This document shows positions 54,601 to 64,000 of a stretch of 64,000 nt of DNA, in pieces. Within the stretch, counting starts at the first letter, position 1. Each line of letters opens with the position of its first letter. The position numbers and the translations under genes are program-made. Origin of the DNA: Oscheius dolichura (taxonomy: Eukaryota > Nematoda > Chromadorea > Rhabditida > Rhabditidae); assembly GCA_932521035.1 (NCBI GenBank), contig OW051497.1, positions 1,736,001 through 1,800,000 of the forward strand, in the 5' to 3' direction. The notes beneath the pieces are model-generated. The model worked only from the letters and a program-made list of their open reading frames with translations. It was not told where the DNA came from and did no database searches.

Positions 54601-56867
54601 GAAGATGTATGGAGGTATCTGCATCTCAGGGACGACCAATGCTGCCGTGAGCAACGCAGCCGATGTCGTCAAGGAAAAGTACCCGGATGTAAAGCTAGTC
54701 CGTAATTATTCGGTCATGGCAGAGAACGAGATAGCTCAGAAGTTCAGCGCTATATCACTGAAGAAGTAAGATAGCTCGTTCAGAATATTTTCCAACTCTT
54801 TTTTTCCAGGATGGCTCAGAACTGCGACCAACACTTGGACCAAGGGACCGCTCAACCCGTGTTCAAGGCGAGAACGGCTTACGACAAAAGTGTCAAAAAA
54901 TACAAAAACGTTCGTTTGATTGAAAATTGAAACAGATATGCTTCAGACTAAGTTCGAGCAGCTGACAGCTCAAGCCGAGTCTCATGGAATAATGAAGAGG
55001 TCAGAAAAAGTGTTGAAGGACACCTTCATCGCCCACTACGAGATGAAGGTGAGTGTTTTCTCCCTATACCTTACAGCCTTCTAACTTTTCAGGTTTATGC
55101 GACCACCGTTGAGCTCCTTATTCGAGGAGGGGACAAGTTCGCCAGTGGTGTCGTCCGTGGATCCGAAGACTACCGGGACAAGGCCATAAAGAGGATCATC
55201 CTCGATGAAGCCGCTCAGCTGTCGCCCCCCGAGGCCCTCGCCCTCTACTGTCGGCTCCCCGAGTTGACACATATCACCCTCCTCGGTGAGTTAGTATAGA
55301 GTTAGAAGAAGCCGTTTAAAAGACTTGAACAGCCCATAAATATATACAAATTCAACCGTTTTCAGGAGACAGCTATCAACTGGGGCCTCACTCCAGAATC
55401 GAACGAGGATCAGATGTTCATGAGTTCAAGACAGAAGGCGAATTAACTCGGATGTGTAAGCTGCCATCCACCATCAAGAAGACCCTCAATGGGCTCTATC
55501 GGTACTATTAATTCCGCTATTTTCTTTAAAACCCATTTCTTCCAGATGTCACCCATTGATCAATGAGAAAGTCCTGATCCCGATCTACGGGGATATGATG
55601 GAGCCCCGTGTCACAGCCGAGCAAAGGAACCTGGCCGCACAGAAAGGCCTCCCAGCCGCCAAGGACGGCAGTCCTGTTGTCTTCTTCCATGTCCAAGGAA
55701 AAGAAGAGAAATGCTCGAATATACTGGAGGCCACCGTCGTATCCGACTTTATTATTGATTTGGTGGTGAGTGCTGCTTTTTCGATTTAAAAACGCAATAA
55801 TTTTTATAGACTATGTTTAACGTGGATGCAAGCGATATTGTCGTTTTGGTGTTCCATCGACAACAGAAGATCAAGCTGGAGGGCTTGCTTTCCAGTAGGA
55901 TATTCTAAATGTTATTACTGCGATATTTTCAGCCAAAAAGCTCATTGCATCGAAGGTCCGCGTTGAGACCATCGACAGTTTCCCGGGCAAAGAGTCAAAG
56001 ATCGTGATACTGTGCACGACGAAATCTGGTGGCGGCGGCGAGGTAACCAATTATCTGTTTATTTCTATCACTGTTAATATTTTAGAGAGCAGAGGCGAAG
56101 CTCCAATTTATCGCTGAGCCCCAGCGTGCCACTGTCGCCGTCAGCAGGGCTCAGGACGCGCTCTACGTGTTTGGCGACTTGGTCATGTTGGCCAGGTCGC
56201 CGTTCTACGCCAAGATCATGGGCGCGTTTGTCCCCCAGGATGGCTTCGTGAGTTTTTAACCTTGGGTTGAATGAGATTTGCGAGAATTTTCCAAAATACT
56301 CTCCTTTTTCAGATGGGTCCGTCTATGTCGAAGATGAAAGAGGGCGATGCGCTCCAGGTTCGCCGGGCCATCAACAAGACCCTGTATGCGCTTGAGAAGG
56401 AGAAAAAGAAGCTCCGGAAAGAAGCCAAGGAGGCCAAGGCTGCCGAGACTGCCGAAAGGAAGAAGAAGAGGGAAAAGAAGGCGCTCAAGAAGAAGGTCAA
56501 GTCTTCTGCAGTGGAAGAGAGTGGACCAGCTTCTATGGAAGTGGATCTCACTGATCTGCCAGATCTCCCAGATGATAGCTTGGAAGCAGCAGACGTTCCA
56601 GCCGAAGTTCTGGAGGAGAAAGAACCCTATGTCGTCAAGGATAGTCTCCAGGTGATGCACGCCGCTGATGTGGAATTGCTCGAAGCCCAAGTGAACCCGG
56701 GAAATGGAGTTAGCTATCCCGTGGAGCAGTCTCCAAACGCCGAAGAGTCCTCCAACGACGAAGGAGAGCCGTACACCTACAAGAATGGAGGCGAGAGACT
56801 GGCAGCTCGTCGTAAGGAAAAGAAGGATCAAAAAAATTCACGTTCTTTCCATTCAAAGTTCTCGTAA
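51623..56867 (+). CDS. Upf1-like superfamily 1 RNA/DNA helicase
   Basis: Nineteen in-phase exons: 51623-51754, 51798-51938, 52068-52211, 52319-52519, 52561-52689, 52732-52931, 53033-53144, 53190-53463, 53991-54117, 54592-54765, 54810-54909, 54947-55048, 55093-55285, 55366-55501, 55546-55765, 55810-55894, 55933-56042, 56086-56247, 56313-56867; 1098 aa. Motifs in order: PLDPHQLEFMKAAA (Q-type), GQAPPGCGKT (Walker A, 468-477), LDEAAQ (II, D650-E651), GDSYQLGP (III), YRCHPLI (IV), VETIDSFPGKES (V), EPQRATVAVSRAQ (VI, R881). This set is SF1B, closest in style to Upf1/Smg2 and worm paralogues. The ~440-residue N-terminal region is not recognised and lacks the Upf1 CH zinc domain. A Lys/Glu coiled-coil tail (about 915-1098) follows. 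It should be an active ATP-dependent 5'-3' helicase in RNA or small-RNA metabolism; the precise role is open. AATAAA is at 56932-56937. Confidence 0.94.
53485..53943. mobile_element. MITE of the TTTAAAGGAAC family in helicase intron 8
   Basis: TTAAAGGAAC (53485-53494) and GTTCCTTTAA (53934-53943) are inverted ends, with similarity extending a few bases inward (GTCT/AGAC). The ~459-bp element with GCGCGC patches accounts for most of the 527-base intron. No coding capacity. Confidence 0.75.
54148..54551. mobile_element. Fold-back element in helicase intron 9
   Basis: TGCACTTTAGCCGGTCAATG (54148-54167) is an exact inverted match of 54532-54551. An inner pair (CTTGGAGAGTGGATCAAGATGGTTCTAA and its diverged complement near 54435-54465) gives long imperfect arms. 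GCCGGTCAATG recurs near the left end. The ~404-bp element has no coding frame and is unrelated to the MITE in the preceding intron. Confidence 0.85.
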
Positions 56868-57414
56868 TTGTTTTTTTTTTGTATCAACATAACCAACATA
56901 ACTGTGATATGTGAATCTGGTCTTTTTTTGAATAAAAAGGGTTACACCACAAGAGCACCCGTTTTCCCTGTTTAGAACGAGCTACTCCACCAGGGCATTC
57001 GTCTTCGACATTTTATCATTTGATAGTAACTAAAGATGTTGTATTGGGTAAAATTATCAACGAAAGCCTAATTATATACTAGTTTTTTTTCGGGAATGCA
57101 AACTTTATAAGATAAGTGGGCTAGGCTTCAACAGACAACTGGTTTATAGGGTGGAAAATTAGACGGGCTTTGCACTTATGACGGAAATAACGGATAAGCC
57201 ATTGAGAACGCAAGTTAGGGTTACTAGCTTACTAGCTAGACAATGAATGTTATTTGAAGTACATACAAGTTTGGACGGAATGTGCAACAGATTGATAAGA
57301 AGGGAAGTATTTGTACAGCTCATTTTGTGGAACACTGTAGGTTAAAATGGTACGGCGACGGGCAGGAGACTGTTTACACAAGACCGTAACGTCAGACCGG
57401 GTTGGCTTGATCAT
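56868..57414. other. No supported gene
   Basis: 3' flank of the helicase and of the convergent small membrane-protein gene. The helicase poly(A) signal is at 56932-56937; nothing else stands out. Confidence 0.5.
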
Positions 57415-57649
57415 TCAGGCTGAAATCGGAAACAGTCGAAACGGAGCAGAGGAAAAGCCCCTGCGGATTGTTGATTACGGCCAGACAGAGGATACAGCTT
57501 AAATTCTACTGTTTCAAACGGAAGCAAGTGGAAAACACTTACCGACGATAAAAATCCAGCATATTTTTCCTTAATACCACAATTAGAATGAAGGAAACAA
57601 TGAGAAAAGCGATGAATATCCTCCAAAGAGTCCAGAATCCTTCGTCCAT
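57415..57649 (-). CDS. 50-aa single-span membrane protein
   Basis: Exon 1 is 57649-57543, exon 2 is 57460-57415, joined in phase across an 82-base intron. MDEGFWTLWRIFIAFLIVSF then ILIVVLRKNMLDFYRR gives one clear membrane span with a basic side after it, followed by GFSSAPFRLFPISA. Charge distribution suggests the C-terminus stays in the cytosol. It is too short for family recognition. Confidence 0.55.
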
Positions 57650-59426
57650 CTGAAACTGAGCTTTTATAAAGGAAAATGATAAGAAATGGAGGCGGAAAGG
57701 GGTCTAAAGCTGTAGATTTCTGCCCCATTGGTTGCAGGGTCAAATAGAAGCGCTATGTATAGCTGCCCCTAGGTGGAATTGTGATTGACTGCCATAAAAA
57801 TTTGCACGTGTCATGAAATTGCACCTATCAAAAAGCCGCCAAATTGGATGGACCCACTGGTGGGGGATATCTTTCCAGAAATGGACATGTCATTGGGAAA
57901 GGGAGGGAAATTTGGCTGGAGACAGTTTTTTTTTGCATGCGAACTAACACTCGAAGCAGTCAATTCTTCTATAAATTCGCTAAAATTGGAGGTAGAACCA
58001 CGCGAGCTGCTTTGTAGTCGAGGGGGCAAACACTGTTTCCGCTTCTGCCTGACAGGACACCGCCCGATATAAACAGTGAACAACGGGGGGAGGAAGCAGA
58101 CGGGTGCAAACTAGACGAGGAAACTGTTGACCCATATGTTACGGTAAACATGTTTTTGCTGCAGGGATTGCCCCCGAAAAGAAGTAGAGGGGGGCTGTCT
58201 ATCTAAATTCCAAGGAGCGAAGTCCATGACGCGCAGTGTTGACTGGGCAAGAGACTCGGGCAAGGCTAGACGGCAGCTGGTCATTGATTGAAACTGGCCT
58301 AGGTTCCTCTACCCCTCTCTGGATCTACTCTTTTGCCATCCTTATTTTATCCTTTACTTGTTCTTTTAGGGTTGGGGCACGGCCGGATTCTTCTTGTTTG
58401 AGTTCGAGATCCCGATTCTAAACTCCGTTTGGCCCAGAAGTACCGTGGAACACTCAAGCGAACTGGGCGAACTTAAAATCCTTGTAAGCTAGACAGCTCA
58501 CCTGGGTCCCAATCAAGCTGTAATTTTCATTTTGTCTTTCTGGCAGCGTATTAGAGCAATCACTTGAAATAAAAGCGGTGTCGGCATGCTCCCTTGGGAC
58601 GATTCCCTAAAACCAAAACTAGGTTGATCACCAGTATCCGAATGTCCAAGGCTAAAGCCCGTGACGCTCAGTGATGACTGTGCAGGAGACTCGGGCAAGG
58701 CTAGACGGCACCCAGCCATTGATTTTTCGAAACTGTCAGAATCTAGCCTTCCCTTTTCCTGTCTAGCTCTCCTCTTTTTCTAATGGCTAACGTGGGGTTA
58801 GAATTATTATTGTTCCTTCCTACCTACTGGTCCACGCACCGAAAGAAAAACCCCCCAAAAACTTAAAGACTCATCCCGTCCGGGGAACCGCTTAGATCGT
58901 AAACAGGAGAGGTAGGGACTTTGATGAACGGGTCCAAGTTTCCGTGTCAAAGACATTCAGAAGGATGGTCAATTTGATCTTTTGCACTTTGCTGCAAACA
59001 GGCAGAAGACTCCGCCTATTTTCATCCCATTTCTCACCAGTTCGGTTCCTTGTAATCCCTAGTTTCTCTTGGGTGTGAGTTACTCAACTAGCGCTTTTAA
59101 GTCTATTTTATTCTTTTTATGGGGCCTTTCGTTCCAGCATTTCCTTGTCATATCTAATAGTTCTACCCCCTTTGCTCCTTTTCTACGTTCACCCAAGACC
59201 CTATCCTTGTTACTCCGGTCCTAGTCCCGTCCCTGGTGACTAAACTCCTATAAACAGAGTCGACGGGTACTCCCTCCCCAAGTGATGATCGGTTTTTTTT
59301 GAATTCGTCACGTGATTCCCAAAAAAGTCAATTGATCTTTCGTCTTTTGTTGTAAACAGGCACCGAATATTTTAGTCTGCCGTTTCTAATTTCCTTATTT
59401 CATTTTCTATCTAGAGATTCCACGGG
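57650..59426. other. Gene-poor, with tandem direct repeats
   Basis: About 58208-58290 recurs in the same orientation at about 58650-58735 (shared ACTCGGGCAAGGCTAGACGGC, GTGACG/ATGACGC-CAGTG). A weaker pair links about 58965-59020 and 59325-59365 (TTGATCTTT.. TGTAAACAGGC). No gene is supported. A good acceptor (TTTCTATCTAG) just upstream of 59427 suggests a non-coding first exon of the next gene lies here. Confidence 0.5.
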
Positions 59427-61945
59427 ATGCCCTCGCTTTTGGTCTTTACCCGCACTATTCCCGATGGCGCCGACGCCTATGGAGTCTACCTGGATTCGAC
59501 GGGAGAGCCGGGTTTGTATTCCTGTTGATCACATCAAAGATTGATTTTTAGCCCAGAGATATTGCGATAAGGTTACGAAGGTGTTCGAGAAAACCGGGGA
59601 CAAACCTCTGATTCCCATAATGGCCGAACAATTGTCTCTGTGGACCAAGTTGAAGAGGCAGATGGGCGTGACGTCGTCCGAACGCGATGAGATCCACAAG
59701 CTGTACAAGGAAATCATCGGAACTTCTGAAAAATTGGGCTACAAGAGTATCGTAAGTCTGGGAGAAGTGTTGTGAAACAATAAGCTTGGAGGTCCTACCT
59801 CTGCTGGGGATCGAGGAGGGGTACCCTCTCCACATCACCTTTGGAATTCTATTTGAACACGTGAAATTATACGAGAAGAAGAAGTTGCCTCCTGTGAGTT
59901 TATAATCTTATGAAAATCCTGGTTTTTCCTCACCTTATTTGATGTTGCCCTTGTTTTCATTAGCCTCCGCCAGCTCAAAGATCTTCGGTCTTGATCCAAG
60001 TTTCAGCTCATCTAAAAACAGCTACCATTACAAATAGTGGTGTTTTCATTCTATAAAGCTCGTCAACTGGTCGACCTATCTCGTTTTCCTATGAGATTTT
60101 GATGCTTTTAGCCTAATTTTTACTCGAAATTACTTTCAATTTCCCTTTTAACCGTTACATTTTCTGCTACGTGTAAAACCATACTATTGTTTGTCTAATT
60201 TCCCAAAACGTTTTCTGTTTATACCGGGCATTTTATTTTACGGGAAAGAGATCGGCAATGTAAATGGCAAAAATTATAAACTAAGGGGTTAATCTTGCCT
60301 GGGAATTCTAGCGTAAATCCTTCACACACATCTCCGCTGCTTTCTAACACTTGAAAATTCCAACTTCATTATGAAATAATCTTCAATTCCAGGGATTCGA
60401 CCATGTCACTATTACTATCAAATTGTCCAAAGCAGCGTCGGCTTATTTGAACAATTACAAGGAAACTGATCTTCTGAAGGTCTACTGGAAGGACATCGGG
60501 GCCTGTAAGAATCCATACGGGTTTCCTTTGACGGGGATACCTGCTAATCTATTGCTCAAAACGGTCCAAAAGGTTCGTTTGCTTAATTCAGCAGCAAAGG
60601 GATATTTCAGTTCAAACCGAAGGAGTACGCCGACCTGCAATGTACAAATAGACAGATCTTCAGTTTCTGTAAAGAAAATGTACAAAAAATTAACATTGCC
60701 TTCGACGATACTTTCATGTACCTGTTGCATTCCTCTCCGAATCACCCTGGAATTCAAAATATTATATTGTGCCATTATTCGTTTTCTACAAGGCAGAAAA
60801 TGAAGACATGGAACTTCGACGAGGAAGACACCCTTCCCGAGATCGGGTGGTTCAAATTGAACACCATTATACTGGTACGTTCTTTACTTGAAACAACCCA
60901 ATAATAAAAGAACAAGGATCGAGTACACAAATCTATTTGTAGCCAAGCACCTAGCAGGGAAAATGCAAACTTTTTGGGATACTTTGAGGCCTGATATCAC
61001 TATTATCTGAATATTTTCAGGAGAATGAAACTGGAAATACTCTTGGACCATTTGAAGAGTGCCTTGATCGTTTGCTAAAAGTCACAGTTAATCTATGTCC
61101 GCTTGACTTTTTACAGTTAGAAGGCCTATCCACTTCCCAAATGATTCGGCTAATGAAACAATTGAAGCCCAAATCTATTGAATTGCGCGGTGTTGAGTTG
61201 GACCAGAAGATCATGGACTGTATCAAGGTCGGTTAATATATGCTTTTCATGTCTATACTTTCAGAAGTCGCAAAATATAAATATTAAATTCACCAGCGTC
61301 CCAGAAAATTACAAATTTGTAACACATGAGAAGGGATACTTCAGCTACACATTTCCCGCCGGTGATCCAAACAACTATTTACATCTCAGCTCTATTACGG
61401 AAGTAAGTTAAACCTCTCTATTCCTCATGAAAAACTAGTAATAAGTAGGTTAAAAAAAGTACCTTTTAGGGTTGGAAACAGAATGATTGGCCGAGTTGCC
61501 ATTTGAATTTATTTCTTCAAAGGTCCTTCTACACTATGTGGCTCCCTAGACTTCGCAGCATCATCCCCAAGTCGCTTATCCACATTTGCTGCTTCAAGGT
61601 GCCAAATAATTTGCCGCATCAGCATGGCAGACACATCAACGTAAGTATGTGAAAAAGATCTGATAGCACAGACCATTTCAGGATGTCAAACATGACTTCT
61701 TTGCCGTCGACACTGGAAATAATCAATGTAGATACATGAAAGTGACGAGGCAAATTAAAGAAGGGAGGACTTACACGGATATGTGGTTCACCGGCATCGG
61801 AAGTAAGGCATGGCTGGTGTTGGAGCTTGTACACTCCGTATTTCGTTCAAACTTTCCTGTGAATCTTGAAGAAGAATTGGTGAACGCCAGGTCATTCGGA
61901 CATATGGGCCAGCTGTTAATGTTGGCAAGGAGAGACCGTCAATGA
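59427..61945 (+). CDS. Unrecognised 536-aa protein, possible FTH-like C-terminal half
   Basis: Nine in-phase exons: 59427-59511, 59552-59751, 59792-59893, 60393-60572, 60611-60874, 61021-61227, 61265-61402, 61470-61640, 61682-61945. The third exon uses a CTTGGAG acceptor that makes a typical 40-base intron. The N-terminus MPSLLVFTRTIPDGADAYGV has no signal peptide. LSTSQMIRLMKQLKPKSIEL followed by short beta-type repeats resembles the leucine-rich layout of the nematode FTH/DUF38 region, but no F-box is visible; that link is weak inference. The C-terminal exon (DVKHDFFAVDTGNNQCRYMK, WFTGIGSKAWLVLELVHSVF) is compact. A poly(A) signal lies about 30 bases after the stop. Confidence 0.78.
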
Positions 61946-64000
61946 GCAAGTTGTTGTAATACTGTGGTGATCACAATAAATTTCCCTGTAGAATGCTTAA
62001 TAAATCTGATTTAATTACCTCTTTTTAAATAAATTAGCGGCAAGCCTACTCGTAAGGTCATTGATCTATTCGAAACAGCTAGTTTTCCTGTGAGCACCCT
62101 TTGGTTCCTGGGGTTATAACGTTGGCTGACAACAGAGGATTGTAATCTATCATTTTCCTTCCCAAGAAATCTGGAATGGTATGAGTCTAGTATTATCCGT
62201 CGTTTACCCGATGAAGGGATCCCCGTGCAGATCGGATGAATCAAGTTCTACGGAATAATATTGGTTGGCTTTCCGTTAATCTAAATCAAATGAAAACAAT
62301 TATGATACCAAACTGTTTCCGACGTGTTCCCACCAAATCGTAAAGATTCTTCCGGGTAATCAATCCGTCATCAGCTCGCTATTCTGCTGTCGTCATTTGA
62401 AAAAGACGCGTCTCATCGAGTTTTGCTAAAATCCAAAAAGGTTCAATATTAAAAAAAATAAACCTACAGCTTGGAATAATTTTCTCCTGAAGAAATCAAA
62501 GCCAAATCGTTTGGTAACATGGGGCAACCCCTTATGCATGCCAGAAAAGCAGCCTTAACAAGAGCAGAAAACGAACTGGACTACCAAATTTCTTATATTT
62601 TATATAGCTATTGATTGAGTAACAATAAATGTGGGGTATTACCTGTTGTTGTGCAAACTGGAAACGAATCAATTGATGTGAACGCTGATCTTTTCTTTCC
62701 ATAATCTTCGAGGGACACTTTTGCCATTTGAGCAGATCCTGAAACCATAAATTTACTTTTAAAAAAGTAAGAAAAAAGGAGTTGACAACGAAACGTCAAA
62801 AAAGTGATTGAAGGTGTCAAATTATGGACAGGATTACGCCGAGAGCCGCTAATCGAACAAGGCGCCAATATGTTGCGCACGAGATTTACGCAAGGGTAAT
62901 TGGGGGTCAACAAGGCGGTAAAAAACAGTACCCGGAAGTTTGCATTTATTCATCTATTTTTAAATAAAAACAATATTTATTCATCAAGCTCTTATCCCAA
63001 AATCATTTCTTTTCATTTATTACGCGAAAAATTTCCTGATCTCGCTCTTTCCGAGGGTTTTATTGCTACGCTTTGTTAGGCTTTGACAATTGCTTCTGCC
63101 ACATATTTTTGGAAGCATTCTCGCTTCAATTGTTATCCAAGTTAGTCGATATTCGAGAGTTATGCTGGAGAACTCGGCCCCTTGTAGAAAGGTCCCATTC
63201 GCGCCTCTTTTGGCTGTCCCCGCGTATTGTTCCCATGAGAAAGGATTAATAACAGCATGCCTTCCTAACCGCATTTTTGTGTTCGATACCTACCCTTAGC
63301 CTCCTTTCCGCTCATCCTGTTCACGTTTTGCTGCTCCAAGTGTTGTAGAATAATAGAAAAACAGAAGATGGATCATTCCAATCGATTGCTCCCTTCAATA
63401 TCGGCCTTTTCTCTTGGGAAAACTGTGAATTATCGTCCTCCTCTCTCACGTCAGCGGCCTCTCGTTTCTCTTGCATGTTCTCTAAATTCTTTATTCAATT
63501 TTTTGATTCTTCTTACGAGCAGCTACGTAAATTCCATTTTGTGCCGTATTTAACGCTATGCAACCATTTGTCTAGACTGCCCAGCCGTGAAACTAGCCTT
63601 TATACCGTTATAAAACGGAAGAATATGGGAATTCAAAAAGATAAGTGCAAATGAAGCACCTATAATCTTGTCTGTGCAGAAATTTGACTGACCTCTACTG
63701 AAAACATGTGGTGTTGTGCCATGTTGACACACACCACAACTGTTGGCAGGCGATAAAAAATACAATAGGCGCCAAAAGTATGCAGAAACTCCGCGAGGGA
63801 AAAGCCACAAGAAACGGAAATATGTGGCGGGGAAGTTGAAGCGCAATCCTGAACGAGATTAGAACATTTCTGTAGAAACCCAGCTAATCTTGTGTAGGGC
63901 ACGCTTATTCTGTTAACCTTTCTCCAAATTGCTTTGCCTTCCTTTCATTATGGTCTCCTCTTCCTCTTTTGTAAACATTGTCTTTTTTCAGCATGGCCAA
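61946..64000. other. No supported gene
   Basis: Several 60-100 codon frames occur on both strands without consistent splicing. At the very end TTTTTTCAGCATGGCCAA could be an acceptor plus start codon of a gene that continues beyond the window. Confidence 0.45.

Noticed and set aside
1-64000. CRISPR arrays, bacterial operons or phage genes
   Set aside because: No regularly spaced direct repeats and no long intronless prokaryotic genes. Spliced animal genes dominate.

Overview
This is nuclear DNA of a small metazoan, most likely a nematode outside the Caenorhabditis group. The genes are split by many short introns, usually 37-50 bases, with GT(A/G)AG-type donors and T-rich TTTYAG acceptors. 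mRNA ends carry AATAAA. One kinase belongs to the CK1/tau-tubulin-kinase-like type that is strongly expanded in worms. I see no operon with bacterial ribosome sites, no rRNA and no intact tRNA. All gene models were spliced by eye from frame, phase and splice consensus, and none has transcript support.

Layout. 0-6.4 kb holds almost no coding sequence; it carries a family of hairpin-forming repeats and an inverted-repeat element. 6.5-14 kb holds, on the + strand, a G-protein gamma subunit, a small membrane protein and a 21-exon Enhancer-of-zeste (PRC2 H3K27 methyltransferase) gene whose second intron contains a 1.4 kb terminal-inverted-repeat element. 15-24.1 kb is a minus-strand cluster: a 19-exon COP1 ubiquitin ligase with two RING-like zinc motifs, a small charged protein with a possible shortened paralogue, an unrecognised 407-aa protein, and a 90-aa protein with a large palindrome in its last intron. 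24-37.4 kb holds mostly tiny, lineage-restricted proteins (49-129 aa; several with one membrane span) spread through repeat-rich DNA.

37.5-46.2 kb is a rearranged island between two ~950-bp direct repeats. It holds an unrecognised multi-exon gene, two separated pieces of one GALNT10-like polypeptide GalNAc-transferase with the catalytic middle missing, and a decayed CK1/TTBK-type kinase. 46-51 kb contains an ABCC/MRP transporter relic without nucleotide-binding domains, and other fragments. 51.6-56.9 kb is an intact 19-exon Upf1-like SF1 helicase with two different inverted-repeat elements in adjacent introns. 59.4-61.9 kb is a nine-exon protein of unknown function. The last 2 kb holds no supported gene.

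The intact conserved genes serve signalling (G gamma), chromatin silencing (E(z)), ubiquitin-dependent turnover (COP1) and RNA-helicase functions. They do not form an obvious pathway together. The most unusual content is the double-RING COP1, the divergent SET motifs of E(z), the scattered GalNAc-transferase with an in-frame stop at a conserved tryptophan, and a hairpin family whose stems show compensatory base changes.
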